A stretch of 64,000 nucleotides of DNA from Carex sylvatica (GCA_964058845.1 CAXKVR010000066.1:124001-188000), one strand, 5' to 3'; counted from the first letter of the stretch, positions 47,315-59,300 are shown. Program-made: numbers and translations. The notes: a model not told the origin generated them from the sequence alone.

Positions 47315-48115
47315 CCTGATAATTGTACATCAAACCAAATTTCCGAACGCATATCCAAAGTAGTTTAACAGAAAAATTTCTAATGTTATCTAACTTTCAT
47401 TTCTAGTACTAATATCAAAATATTTAAAGCTCTGTTTATAACATTTTATAATGCTATTTGCAAGTATTTAAATATCTATCTGCAAGAATTAAAATTATAA
47501 ATCTGTATAGTTTTAACACCTAATTACTTTTATTTTCAAGTCAAACACGAAAATATTCCTTTAACTTACTTTTTTTTCTCTGATCATTCTCATCCATTTT
47601 CTCGATAATCATCCGTGATGAATTTTGCGAATCTAAAAATATTAATATTTTTTATCCGATTTTCTCTTTCAAATGAGATAAATAAAGAATAACTTTCGAG
47701 TTATATTTGTGTCGCAATTTTTCTTACCACTTTAAATCTCTGACTTTCAAATTTTTTTTATTTTGCTTCAAAATAATATAAACCTATGTTTACAAGCATA
47801 TAAACCTCATGTAGAAAAATTTAAACCACAACAATAACACTTCAAAGCATATAAATCTCAACAATAACACTGCATTTACAAAGCATATAAACCTCATATA
47901 CAAAGTCTTTAAAATTTTAATGGTTCTAGATTGAGATTTAAAAACTTGAAAATTGAAAATGCTTATGATTTTTACTTTAAAAAAAATAAATGACTTTAAA
48001 ATTACTCAAAAGTATTTCTTCATTAATCTTATTTGAAAGATAAAATTGAATAAAAAATATTTATATTTTTAGAAAGTTCTCAGATATGATGGCTCAGGGT
48101 ATCAGAACATTTCTC
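47315..48115. repeat. Unknown repeat, copy 2 (first copy at 19170-20215)
   Basis: Begins near GATAATTGTACATCAAACC and ends near CAGATATGATGGCTCAGGG plus ACATTTCTC. Shorter than copy 1 by internal loss. Non-coding. Confidence 0.5.
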
Positions 48116-48417
48116 TATTTTTTTTTCAAAAAATTCAATAAAATGGTAATCTCTCTACAATATTGCCAACATGAATACAGGTTGTAAAAATTTAATTCGG
48201 ACCATGATCGGGACTCTTAATTACAGTACGAATTTTAAAGCTGCCAGCTCAGAGAGATACTTCACCGTAAATTTTCAAATTGGCCCAAATGGCCCGATTT
48301 TGAACAACAGCAACTTAGCATTGATATAGTTGAAGGTCTTTCACCGTAAATACTAAAATTTGAATTTCTCAAGGACTAAATTATAGGTGGGGAATTCGAT
48401 CGGAAGAGAAGGGATAT
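48116..48417. other. Left flank of the copia insertion
   Basis: 48385-48417 (GTGGGGAATTCGATCGG) together with 53267-53310 matches the uninterrupted sequence at 63058-63120. This is the pre-insertion site within a polygalacturonase block. Confidence 0.6.
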
Positions 48418-48721
48418 TGTAGAAATTGCCACAGAAGATCGAATTCTCTAGATTTGGTACTATGCGTAACATTGGAAATCTTCCCTGTCTCCATATTATT
48501 TGTAGAAGTAAAATATTGTGTTGATTGTATATTCTAAATTAGTTTGTGTGCTGAGATGATAAAAGACACCTATCTTTATTCTTTAGAATATAATCTCAAA
48601 AATAATGGCTATCAATAGCCTTCTGTAATTCTTCTATTTCTTCATATTAATAAAACTGGGTGGGTAGGGTGCTTTCTCGGGAGTATTGGTGTTCTTTGAT
48701 TTATCTCTGAATTGTTGAACA
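48418..48721 (+). repeat. 5' LTR of the copia element
   Basis: Acts as promoter and, in the RNA, as R/U5. It has no difference that I can see from the 3' LTR. ATTAATAAAACTGG near 48646 holds an AATAAA that may serve as the poly(A) signal in the 3' copy. Confidence 0.95.
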
Positions 48722-48733
48722 TGGTATCAGAGC
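48722..48733 (+). other. Primer-binding site (initiator-Met tRNA)
   Basis: TGGTATCAGAGC directly follows the 5' LTR. It is the standard plant copia minus-strand priming site. Confidence 0.93.
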
Positions 48734-48836
48734 CTCCTTCCATCAAAACCTATCTCTAATCCACAACTTAACCAACTTCACTATTCTCTAATTTCTTGAC
48801 AACAATCTCAATTCCTCCTGTGCGAAATTCCTAAAG

Positions 48837-51800
48837 ATGGCCGAAAATTCTTACAAAACTCCCACAAATTCACCTCTTACCAACATCCTTCTCAATGGAA
48901 AAAATTACTTACCTTGGGCTAGAGCTGTAACCATTGCCCTTGGCGGTAAATCAAAGATGGGGCACATTAATGGTAAAACCCTCAAGCCAAAGACAGATGA
49001 AACCAAAATTGACGAATGGCAAGCCAACGATCATAGGGTCATGAATTGGCTATTCAACTCTATGCAACCTGAAATATATGATATCTTCTCTTATTCCGAA
49101 ACCGCTCAAATCCTATGGGACAAACTCAAAGAGATGTATGGTCGTGCCAACAATGCGGCCCGGGTGTTCGAATTGCAACAGAGCCTAGCTAAGTGCAAGA
49201 AGGAACCTAACCAATCTGTCACAGAGCATCTCGGCAAGATGACAAAGCAATGGGAAGAACTCCGGTTATACCGACCGGTCTCATCCGAAGTCAATGACTA
49301 CATCCAAAGAGAAGAACAAGATCGAATTCTTCTGTATTTAGCAAGTTTAGGCTCTGAATTTGAAGAAGCGAGACGTTCTATCCTCTTAAGGCCCGACCTA
49401 CCATCCTTTAGCACGGTATGTTCCATCATTCAAAGCGAAGAAGACAGAAGCCGGGTTATGTCCACAGAACACAAGGTAATATCTGAACCTACTGAAAATT
49501 CAGCCCTTAACATTGTTTCAAAAGATAGAGATCGCTGGGTCAAAGGAAAGGAAAAAGGGAATTCTAAATTCTACTGTAATCACTGCCGGCGAGACGGGCA
49601 CTCAAGAGAAAGGTGCTGGGTTCTACACCCTCACCTACGACCCAACAGATCCAAACCACAAGAAGTAAATTTCTGTGGATCAGTAGAAAGTGCAACAGAA
49701 ACTGGGGCTATAGGTGCTGATGGCAATTCGACAATGGAAGCTAGACTAAACAACTTGACTCAACAAGTTCAAGCACTTCTTCACGCACAGAGAACCACAT
49801 CTGGCCCAGAAACAGTCAATGCCGTAAAAACCGATGGTAATTCTTTAAGTCTCAATACTCAGTTTAAATTGGTTATAGACTCTGGGGCCTCCGATAATAT
49901 GGTGTATAGTGATACCGAATTGGTTCAAATTGACAACAATTGTGCATATTCTCATGTGTTAGTTGCAAATGGTCAGAAAGTTTCCACAAAAGGCAAGGGC
50001 AAATTTAACATCTTTAAAAGGGAAATAGATGCTATTGTGGTACCCGACCTCAAGTCTAATCTACTATCTGTTAGCAAATGCACAAATAACTGGAATTGTA
50101 ATGTCATTTTCACTCCACAGAAAGTACTATTTCAGGACAGGGTTTCGAGGAAGATGATTGGTGAAGGAAAGTTATCTGGAGGACTTTATGTGGTGGATAC
50201 CATACCATCTGCAATGGCCGCAATAAATCCTCATTCTGTTTTTCCTAATTTATGGCATAGCCGTTTAGGGCATCCTTCTGATCATGTAATAAAGCTGTTA
50301 GGCATTACTTTAAATTCTGTTGATTGTGATTCTTGTCACTATGCAAAACAGCACAGACTGCCTTTTTCAGACCGTCTTGATAAAGCAGAAAATTTGTTTG
50401 ATTTAATTCATTCTGATACTTGGGGAAATGCCCCGGTGGATTCTAAGGAAGGTTTTAAATACTTTGTCACTTTTATAGATGACAAATCTCGTGCCACCTG
50501 GTTATATCTTTTAAAATCCAAAAAGGAAGTACCAACAATTTTTAAGAATTTTTACAACATGGTAAAAAATCAATTTGGTACTACTATTAAAGTACTCAGA
50601 TCCGATAACGGAACAGAATATATCAACAATGATTTGCAAACCTTCCTACAGAGTAAAGGCATTTCTCATCAAACTTCGTGTGTAGGAACACCTCAGCAAA
50701 ACGGAGTTGCAGAAAGAAAGAACCGGCACCTATTAGAAATTACCAGGGCTTTGCTTTTTTCTGCGAACTTGCCAAAAGTATATTGGGCTGTTGCACTTCG
50801 TACGAGTTGCTACTTAATTAATCGACTTCCAAGTCGCATATTAGGATCTAAAAGTCCACTACAAATCCTTTATAATCGAAAAATTAGCATATCTCATTTA
50901 AAGGTGTTTGGCTGTATATGTTATGTACATTCTCAAGAAGGAAATAAATTGGATCCAAGAGCCCACAAATGTATTTTCGTTGGATACTCATCTGAAAAAA
51001 AGGGTTACACATGTTTTGAACCTAATACAGGAAGGACCTTCATCTCCCGTGATGTGATATTTAATGAAAATAAAATGTTTTTTGGATCTGATAATATCAA
51101 ACAGGGGGAGCATAGCGAATTCATACTTCCAAATCCTGGAGAGCAGCTTGCATCTAGCGAACTCCCTATACAAAACCTTGGGCCAAATGCAGCAACTGGG
51201 CCACACGAACCAGATGGGCTGAATGAGATGCGGCATGAAACAGAAGAGCATGCATCTCGTCAACTGCTGAGAAGGTCCCCCAGAACCTTTCAACCTTCAA
51301 CAAGGTTAAATGATTTTATTACATACTCTGTAGAATATCCTATTGAAGATCAAGTAAGGTATAATAAAATCTCAAAAGATTTTCTTACTTTCTTAACCCG
51401 TATTGAAAAACCTGCTGAACCTGCATCTTTTGAAGAGGCCAACAAATCAGAAATCTGGGTTAAAGCTATGAGTGAAGAACTAAATGCCATGAATAAAAAT
51501 CACACCTGGGATATTGTACCATTACCTGAAGGAAAAAAACTGGTGGGTTGTAGATGGATTTACAAAATCAAGTTTAATAGTGACGGAACAATAGAACGAT
51601 ACAAAGCCAGATTGGTTGCCAAAGGGTACACTCAAACCTATGGTTTAGATTACAAGGAGACCTTTGCACCAGTAGCCAAAATGAACACCGTGCGTATTCT
51701 AATGTCTGTCGCTGTTATTCATGAATGGCCATTATTCCAAATGGACGTAAAAAATGCATTTCTTCAGGGTGATTTAGAAGAAGAAGTTTACATGGAAATT

Positions 51801-52955
51801 CCTCCAGGTTTACATGTACCACAAAGAAACAAAATGGTATGTCATCTCAAAAAGGCCATCTACGGACTAAAACAGTCTCCAAGAGCATGGTATGGTCGAC
51901 TGAGTACTGCTCTATTTAAAATCGGGTACAAGAGAAGTGCAGCGGATTCTTCTCTATTCACTCAGGTGACAGAAAGAGGTATAGTTGTTATCCTTATTTA
52001 TGTTGATGACCTTGTGATCACAGGAAGTGACCAAATTGGGATAGATGCTCTCAAGAAGCATCTGAGATTAGAGTTTGATATTAAAGATTTGGGTAAGTTA
52101 AGATATTTCCTCGGAATTGAGATTGCCCGATCTCACAAAGGATTATTCTTGTGTCAAAGAAAATATACTCTAGACTTACTAAAAGAGACAGGCAAACTAA
52201 GCGCAAAACCGGCTACAACTCCAATGAATTACAACAACAAGGTTGTTGAAGATGAGGAAGTGCTCAATGACATCAGTAGGTTTCAACGTCTGGTAGGAAA
52301 ATTAATTTATCTTACTATTACTAGACCTGACATTTCTTATGCTGTTAGTTTTGTTAGCCAGTTTATGCAGAGACCAACCAAAGGGCACATGGAACTTATT
52401 GATCAAATTCTGCGATATCTGAAGTCAACACCAGGTAGAGGAATTCTTATGAAGAACCAGGGGCACACCACATTGACAGTGTATACAGATGCAGATTGGG
52501 CAGGGAACCCACTGGATAGAAGATCTACATCTGGGTTATGTGCATTCATTGGAGGTAACTTGGTTACTTGGCAAAGTAAAAAACAACCAGTGGTTGCAAG
52601 GTCAAGTGCAGAAGCAGAATATCGAGCCATGGCAACTGCTACAAGTGAAATCGTGTGGCTACGCCTGCTGCTTCACGAGTTGGGATGTCCTAGTTTTGAC
52701 AACCCTACCAAGCTTTTTTGTGATAATCAAGCAGCTATTCATATAGCATCCAATCCAGTCTTTCATGAACGGACAAAGCACATTGAAGTGAGCTGTCACT
52801 ATGTCCGGGAGAATGTACTGAATCGAACCATAGAAACTCCCTATATCCGCAGTGAAGATCAATTAGCCGACGTGTTCACCAAAGCTCTAACAAAAGGGAA
52901 GTTTCAGGAAATAATCGACAAGTTGACCTCCGATGATATCTTTGGATCAACTTGA
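48837..52955 (+). CDS. Copia gag-pol polyprotein, 1372 residues, intact
   Basis: Residues about 1-240 are the gag domain (NGKNYLPWARAVTIALGG near 21-38). Zinc knuckle C247-x2-C250-x4-H255-x4-C260. Aspartic protease D348-S-G-A. Pre-integrase zinc finger H474, H479, C497, C500. Integrase core D527, D590, E626 (35 residues between the last two). Integrase C-terminal region to about 740, then a variable linker. Reverse transcriptase from about 885 with D970 (QMDVKNAFLQG) and YVDD at 1055-1058. RNase H with D1218, E1259 and D1296, ending at 1372. No stop or frameshift, and every catalytic residue I checked is present. The start ATGGCC is 103 bp after the primer site. Expected to be processed by its own protease in cytoplasmic particles, with the integrase acting in the nucleus. 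Confidence 0.96.
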   Translation: MAENSYKTPTNSPLTNILLNGKNYLPWARAVTIALGGKSKMGHINGKTLKPKTDETKIDEWQANDHRVMNWLFNSMQPEIYDIFSYSETAQILWDKLKEMYGRANNAARVFELQQSLAKCKKEPNQSVTEHLGKMTKQWEELRLYRPVSSEVNDYIQREEQDRILLYLASLGSEFEEARRSILLRPDLPSFSTVCSIIQSEEDRSRVMSTEHKVISEPTENSALNIVSKDRDRWVKGKEKGNSKFYCNHCRRDGHSRERCWVLHPHLRPNRSKPQEVNFCGSVESATETGAIGADGNSTMEARLNNLTQQVQALLHAQRTTSGPETVNAVKTDGNSLSLNTQFKLVIDSGASDNMVYSDTELVQIDNNCAYSHVLVANGQKVSTKGKGKFNIFKREIDAIVVPDLKSNLLSVSKCTNNWNCNVIFTPQKVLFQDRVSRKMIGEGKLSGGLYVVDTIPSAMAAINPHSVFPNLWHSRLGHPSDHVIKLLGITLNSVDCDSCHYAKQHRLPFSDRLDKAENLFDLIHSDTWGNAPVDSKEGFKYFVTFIDDKSRATWLYLLKSKKEVPTIFKNFYNMVKNQFGTTIKVLRSDNGTEYINNDLQTFLQSKGISHQTSCVGTPQQNGVAERKNRHLLEITRALLFSANLPKVYWAVALRTSCYLINRLPSRILGSKSPLQILYNRKISISHLKVFGCICYVHSQEGNKLDPRAHKCIFVGYSSEKKGYTCFEPNTGRTFISRDVIFNENKMFFGSDNIKQGEHSEFILPNPGEQLASSELPIQNLGPNAATGPHEPDGLNEMRHETEEHASRQLLRRSPRTFQPSTRLNDFITYSVEYPIEDQVRYNKISKDFLTFLTRIEKPAEPASFEEANKSEIWVKAMSEELNAMNKNHTWDIVPLPEGKKLVGCRWIYKIKFNSDGTIERYKARLVAKGYTQTYGLDYKETFAPVAKMNTVRILMSVAVIHEWPLFQMDVKNAFLQGDLEEEVYMEIPPGLHVPQRNKMVCHLKKAIYGLKQSPRAWYGRLSTALFKIGYKRSAADSSLFTQVTERGIVVILIYVDDLVITGSDQIGIDALKKHLRLEFDIKDLGKLRYFLGIEIARSHKGLFLCQRKYTLDLLKETGKLSAKPATTPMNYNNKVVEDEEVLNDISRFQRLVGKLIYLTITRPDISYAVSFVSQFMQRPTKGHMELIDQILRYLKSTPGRGILMKNQGHTTLTVYTDADWAGNPLDRRSTSGLCAFIGGNLVTWQSKKQPVVARSSAEAEYRAMATATSEIVWLRLLLHELGCPSFDNPTKLFCDNQAAIHIASNPVFHERTKHIEVSCHYVRENVLNRTIETPYIRSEDQLADVFTKALTKGKFQEIIDKLTSDDIFGST

Positions 52956-52962
52956 GGGGGAG
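52951..52962 (+). other. Polypurine tract
   Basis: CTTGAGGGGGAG abuts the 3' LTR. It primes plus-strand DNA synthesis. The TGA of the polyprotein overlaps it. Confidence 0.85.
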
Positions 52963-53266
52963 TGTAGAAATTGCCACAGAAGATCGAATTCTCTAGATTT
53001 GGTACTATGCGTAACATTGGAAATCTTCCCTGTCTCCATATTATTTGTAGAAGTAAAATATTGTGTTGATTGTATATTCTAAATTAGTTTGTGTGCTGAG
53101 ATGATAAAAGACACCTATCTTTATTCTTTAGAATATAATCTCAAAAATAATGGCTATCAATAGCCTTCTGTAATTCTTCTATTTCTTCATATTAATAAAA
53201 CTGGGTGGGTAGGGTGCTTTCTCGGGAGTATTGGTGTTCTTTGATTTATCTCTGAATTGTTGAACA
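52963..53266 (+). repeat. 3' LTR of the copia element
   Basis: 304 bp, apparently identical to the 5' LTR, followed by the target duplication GATAT. Confidence 0.95.
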
Positions 53267-53271
53267 GATAT

Positions 53272-54284
53272 CGTTAATGGCTACGGACTTGTAATCAACT
53301 AATAGAAAGATAATAATATTACAACGGCACATATATATTTGTTATATAAAATATCGAATTATTTAAAGTATAAGAAATCGATACACAATCAATCAAGAAG
53401 AAAAATCAGATTGTCAAGTTTAATAGTAAATCACAATTTTTCTCATTTTGCTGTTGGCATGACATTTCTGGGTCCTAATGAATTTCACCAATCAAGCTGT
53501 CACAAATAAATTTCACCATTTCTAGGTGATAAAAGGAGATTGAATTTATATATATAAAAAAAATGAGCTTACTTGTGTGTTATACATATTTGTAAATGAT
53601 CATGATATATATATATTTTTTTTAACTTATATTTTTATTTTCTCTAGAATTTATTTTGGATGTTTGTTTTTAATTTTCCACAATGATCTTGTGTAAATCG
53701 TTCGTTTATTATTTAGGTTAAGTATTTCAAAAAGATAGAATAAATATATGAGAAAAATATAAACACATATTTGTTCATCATGCAGAGGACTGTCCATCAT
53801 TTGTCCTACCAAAGAAATAGAAAGTTTAGATATAATCCCTCATATGCTCTAAGAAAGAACTAAAAAGTTTAGATTGCAACTATAGTTGTGATGATATAAT
53901 ATTTTTAATCTAAAAAATAAATAAAGTGAACAACCAATTTAATTTAGTTAATAGTTTTTACAAGCTAAATTATTCCAATACATTACTTAAATGCAAACAA
54001 AAAATGATAATAACATATTACAATACAATTAGACCAAAAATATATATAGAGTATAAATGAATATGATAATTACCACAAAAGTGTGTGTGTGTGTGTGTAT
54101 ATGGCATTATTGCACGCCTTTGAGCCTCACGCCTATTATTTATCTTTGTTAAGAAAAAGTGCTCCTAGAAGTTGTATAATACAAGAATTGATTAAAAAAA
54201 AAAAAATAGGTACTTCTTTCAAACTATATATTTTGGACAAATAGGGAAACAACTAATAAACATACATTATTTAAAATGTCTTTT
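53272..54284. repeat. Polygalacturonase block 4, third part
   Basis: 53280-53310 (GGCTACGGACTTGTAATCA) pairs with 63085-63110, 53440-53620 with 38960-39090, and 53640-53950 loosely with 39130-39540. Includes a (GT)n(TA)n tract near 54080. No gene. Confidence 0.55.
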
Positions 54285-54675
54285 CATTCAAGAAAATCAT
54301 TCGGCTGAACTTAAGTAATTTGATGAGGATAATATATAATTTCTCTATGAGGAAGCAGTTGGCATATATTTAATAATTATTTATTTTGTTTTACGGTTTA
54401 GTTGAGAAGTTGGAAACTCATGATTCTGTTTTAGGTTAGAAACTGCAATAGTGTGGTTAAATTGAATCCTTGTGATACAAAGCTCATTCTTCTATTTAAG
54501 AAATCAACCCCATATCATTTCATCGTGTAATTTCTAATGTTGCTGCTACTAAATGTGTCATACTAATCGTTCATATGTGGCGTTAATTAAGATATTTGAG
54601 AAGACCAAATAACATATTAACTCTAAGTTCTTATTGAAATGAAAGATATTAAATTAATAAATCCAAAGAAAGGAA
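54285..54675 (+). repeat. Polygalacturonase promoter-region repeat, copy 4
   Basis: Same motif order as copies 1-3 (AGTTGGAAACTCATGATTCT, then TTAGAAACTGCAATAGTG and TCTATTTAAGAAATCAACCC). A LINE tail inserted 18 bp after its end. Confidence 0.85.
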
Positions 54676-54693
54676 TTTGCTATCATTAGATTT

Positions 54694-55076
54694 TTTTTTT
54701 TTTTGAAGGTTGGCTATAGTATAGCCAACAATATATTAATTAAAAAAAGAGAAAGTTATGTACAAAAACTAGTTACAATGCTCAAAAGTAAAAAAAAAAA
54801 AGAACATAAACAATATGTACATAAATTCCCACTATTCAAATGGTTGACAGTACCGCGATGTATGCCACGTATGCTCCCGCATAGTTGATCTTATGTCCCT
54901 GTCTGTTTTTATTGAATAGTGCACAACCATTGCATGATACTAATAGTCGTTTCATTAATTAAAATTACTCCATGTTTGCTCTTATTGGAAAAAAGTCTTC
55001 TGTTCCTTTCTTTCCATAAAGCCCACGTACCTGCCGCCCATACTACTCTTTGTTGTCTCCTCATTCGCGGTGATAG
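54694..55076 (-). mobile_element. 5'-truncated LINE tail with 18-bp TSD
   Basis: TSD TTTGCTATCATTAGATTT at 54676-54693 and 55077-55094. Poly(T) follows the left copy (3' end of the minus strand). The minus strand reads QQRVVWAAGTWALWKERNRR, the conserved end of plant LINE ORF2, then stops and 3' UTR. Confidence 0.88.
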
Positions 55077-55567
55077 TTTGCTATCATTAGATTTGCTCGT
55101 GTTAGTTATTATTATTGTCCTTACGGCACTATTACTGGCCTGTCTTCAGTTCAACATCTCGACTGGTGTGGCAGAGAAATGATGGTATACCTCTCACCTT
55201 GATTTTTTTTTCTTTATTTTGTAAAACAAAAATTGAAACGAAAAAAAGCATAGACTTTTTATTTCGAGAGTACTTGTGGTTTAATTTTGATATGTGATCA
55301 ATATAGAGTGCATTGAACAAAAAATTGACGAAGCTGCCAAGGTTCCACAATTTGAAGACTGTCTCTAAATGGTTGGTGCATGGCCTGTCATTCGGGTCCA
55401 GTGGCATGATTCCTTCACAATTCACCAAATCGGGAGAAGCTTATATTATTTCTAGACAACATTGGCTGGTAAAGAACAAGAGGAATCACTGTAATCTAAG
55501 GAAAATGGAGGCACCTCAATGCAAGAAGTTGAAGAGGCTGAGTGTGTGCTGCGAGCAGATACAATAA
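55077..55567 (+). pseudogene. Possible small two-exon gene or remnant, unknown
   Basis: Downstream of promoter copy 4 (if the LINE is removed) a frame reads LVLVIIIVLTALLLACLQFN, signal-peptide or membrane-anchor like, ending at a TGA near 55180. After an intron-like stretch and acceptor (ATATAG, 55306) a second open piece runs to TAA at 55567 and ends APQCKKLKRLSVCCEQIQ. The two pieces do not join in one phase without a stop, and no family is recognised. It takes the place where a polygalacturonase first exon would be expected. Confidence 0.2.
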
Positions 55568-55779
55568 GTTAGTTTTTTTGTTTTTGTTTTGGTAAGACTG
55601 TAATTTAATATCTGGTATTGGATGGGCTGTTTCAGCTATTATTTATTTTTTATTTTTTTTAAAATTATCATTAAGAATCATACCAAGCCAATTCTTGCAT
55701 TCCCGAGCATTTCAACTAGTGTTGTTGGCGCAAACAACATTTGAAACGACTCTGAATGAACTACCATCCGCGATTCATA

Positions 55780-56330
55780 TCAGAGGACTATGCTTATGCA
55801 TTTAGGATAACTTGATCTAAAACGAATGCAGATAGTTCAACCCACTAATGTCAATAAATCGTGATTTTCTGTAATGTCAGCGTACAAATCTGATGCATGT
55901 ATTTTGGATCAAACAATTCCAACCGGAAAAAAAACAAGGTCTTATGATACGGAATAACAACAGAAACGGAGGCCAATAGAAACAAAGACAGAAATTAGAA
56001 TGAGATTTCCAAGATCACCACAAAAAGGAAAATTAAAATTAAAAATCAAGAATTAGCAATAAGATCCCAACAATATTCTTACCAGCATCACAAACAGTGT
56101 AAAATGTGGATCCTTACAGAGCTTTTAAATTTGAATGAAATGAAAGCTCTCCTGTAATTTTTTCGCACAACTTGTTAATGTTCAGTCCCTAAAGCTTCAC
56201 ACTATAATTGAACAAATACAAGAGCTTGTCCCGATACAAAAGTTGAAGTTAAAAAATGCAGCAGCCTTAGATCAGAGGTCAAGCGCAAGATGTTGTGCAT
56301 TAGTTAATTGATTATTTACTACTTAATTAC
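55780..56330. repeat. Polygalacturonase block 4, end (pairs with 26400-26930)
   Basis: Shared strings include TGTATTTTGGATCAAACAAT, AGGCCAATAGAAACAAAGAC and ATCACCACAAAAAGGAAAAT. The two copies share no maintained frame. Confidence 0.7.
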
Positions 56331-59300
56331 TGAAAAAGACTCCTGCACAAAACAACAATAGAAATTTGCTATATTTTTATCCCAATTTTGCAATTAAGAC
56401 ACAATTTTTTCCTATAACCATTTACACCGAAGATTAAATGTTGAGACTTGAGAACATGAGAGAAAACAAACAAAAAAGACACAAATTATACTAGAAAATC
56501 TAAAATTTGTTCTAATTGACCAGCAAATGTGAATTAGCCAACCAAAAGCATGTGTTGTGCCCTTCTTGATGTACAAAGTGCTAGAATTTCGAGTAAGAGA
56601 TAAATCAATAATTAATCAACCCTGAAGACTCTTGCACAATCTCTGCCTCTGCGAATTAAATATTTTTTCCTTCAATTAGCAATTAAACCTTATTAAATCA
56701 AAAGAAAAATAAAATAAAGTTAAATGTGTAAAAATAAGCAAAGAACAGAAGACCATAATGTACCTATTTAACTTTGTATATATCGGGGGTTACTTGACAC
56801 AAGCACATGTCAGGAAAAAAGATTCTGCAAATGGTCAAGGAAAAACATCAATAACTAGAGAGAAATTTGCTATTTTTCTTTCGAATTGTTTAAGACTGTC
56901 TACGAGAAAGAAGAGAGCTTTACATTTAATTAAATTATTCACTAGAGAGAAATCAGACACAATTTCAACTGTACGGATCATTAGAATATGGCTTATTTTG
57001 TTTCTAATTTGGTTCATCCTCTAGATAATTCATCGATTAATCAGAAAACAACAATTTAAAATTGGCGAGAGAAAGAAATGTGGATCAGATACAAGCTTCT
57101 TTTGCACCTGCTTAGAACGCTTCTTCAGTCGCTTGTGAGTTTTTCCTTTTTATAAATTGAAAATCTCTTTTATAGGCAAAGAGATCAAGAATTTTCTCTT
57201 TGCATTCTCCTTTGGCTTTGTAGAAAAGTGAACAACAATTTAAGAGATTCGCGTTGGTAGATCATTAATGTATTCTTCAAATTCCACGCCAGTGCCATAT
57301 TTTTTAATGGCTCAGGCGAAATTGACTGAACCATTGATAAACATAAAATCTCCTCCAACAATATGCCGCTCTACCTAATGACAATGGTTGGTTCTTTAAT
57401 GGATCCAACTTAGTGCCGGCCAAATCCCTCTTCCTTATCACCCCTTATAATTAAATTAGATTTTAATTGTTCTATATTTATTTGTTTTCACCAATATCTC
57501 ATTATAATTGCTAAATTTTTACTTAACGTACACAATGACAATATATACACTTTTATAGTTAATTGAATACATATTTTAATTATTATATGAAAATGCAGTG
57601 ACTTTTGTCCTAAATATATAGTTTACCAACGGTGCAGGCAAAGTGCAAAATACATGAACTAACTTCTAAATTATTATATTACTTGGTTGGTCTCATAAGA
57701 AAGATTTTTTATCACTACGATTGTGCCGTTCTATCTAAATGCTTATTTTGGTTTTTTTTTTTAATTACTAATAAATATGTTTTGTGTTAAAAATAAATGC
57801 AATTAGCTCAATATATTTAGTTTTCTCCAACATCTTAAATCAAAAAGACCAAAATATAAAAAAGTTTATATTATTAATATTTCATCATTAAACAGAACTT
57901 AGACATATCATATTTAAGTATATGCTCCATTGATACATTTTAAAGACTGTTTTTCTATTATCATGTTGCATGAATGAATAGTTCAATACTACTTGATCAC
58001 GTGTATCAGGTTTAGAGAATGCATCTTGTGTGAAGGAACAAGGCAAAGAGCCAAAGACATTATTAATTAAGACAAACGTTATTGGAAATAATAAGTTCTG
58101 TTGCATCTACATTTGAAAAATATATAAAAAAAAATAACTATTGGTGAAAAATATTATTACAACTCACTTATTCTATCGTTCAAATGAGTAAGATAAAAAA
58201 AAAATTTAATTAATTTTTAAAATTGCACCTCCATTTTTTACGAATAAATTTTTTGACAGAATTTTTTACTTTCACATAACGTAAATAGTGATCATATACT
58301 TTTTCATTTTGTCATTTTGTCTGTAATAATCCTGTGCTGCGTGAAACTGATGTTCAATGGATCGCCCAAATATCTTTCAGACTTGACCCATTTATATTGA
58401 TGTAATTTAAATACGAGTCAAGTTTGAAGCTCTAGTTGTAAACATACTAGCTAGCGCCAAAATTAACTCTCATATTCTAGCTTAATAATTTGTTTTGGAA
58501 ATTTGAGACAGACAGTTTAACTTAGACTCTGGATCATTAACGCCAACCAATATAGATTTAATCAAATAAAATCAGAACAAAATAAAACGGTCCAAGTAAT
58601 GCCTAAATAATTTACTACATTCTCTATTGATTTTGGTTTAGATCAGATGCTTTTGTGATTGATAATATATCAATAATTCTAGAGCTTCTGTGATATCCGG
58701 GGATAAATTGGATTGCTCTCTCTCCTAATTTCCATTGCTGAGCACCATACATATATGTCTTCTAATTAATGCGATACCTAATTAAATTCATTGTTGTGGT
58801 CAATTTAATTTGGATCTTTTCCCCCTTCAATTTTGAAATTATATGCTCATGTAATTGTTTGACGTTGTATTTTAGTTTGTACTGTTTCAACAGGTAATGT
58901 TGCTTTGGGATTCTTTGCTGCATAATACCATCTAATTAAGATAAGAAGATTAAGAAGACTTAATAAGGAGCTGAAATGGTAAGGAAAATGTTAAGAACAA
59001 CACAATTTAATCTAGATGCGAAGGAAATCAATACTGAACAACAAACATAAATATTTTAATTGTACCGAGAAAGATAATAAGTACTATTTCTATATTACTA
59101 CAATTTATATATTTTTTTCTAGAAGGAGAGTCAGGCTTTCATACTATGGGAGTCAAGTATATAAAAAAAGTTGCTGCAAATGAAGATCAATTTTATGCTA
59201 CCAATTAAATTTTACTTTTAATTATATAAAAAATAAGATAAACATACAAAATATTTGAAAATAAATGGCGATTAATTGACTCCATTCGGGTATTTCTTTT

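Larger units (their letters stand above)
48418..53266 (+). mobile_element. Complete Ty1/copia LTR retrotransposon (4849 bp)
   Basis: A 5-bp TSD GATAT stands at 48413-48417 and 53267-53271. The LTRs are 304 bp each (48418-48721 and 52963-53266), start TGT, end ACA, and look identical base for base, so insertion is very recent on an evolutionary scale. The primer-binding site TGGTATCAGAGC at 48722-48733 is complementary to initiator-Met tRNA. The polypurine tract GAGGGGGAG lies just before 52963. A single uninterrupted polyprotein frame runs 48837-52955. Order gag, protease, integrase, reverse transcriptase, RNase H defines copia. It sits in a decayed polygalacturonase block whose unoccupied paralog is at 63 kb. 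Confidence 0.97.

Noticed and set aside
49106..52862. Several frames overlapping the copia polyprotein on both strands
   Set aside because: Shadows of the long gag-pol frame.
57060..57250. Basic, helix-like peptide on the minus strand that might be part of a transcription factor
   Set aside because: Only about 26 residues between stops, no recognised domain signature, and no neighbouring exon in phase.
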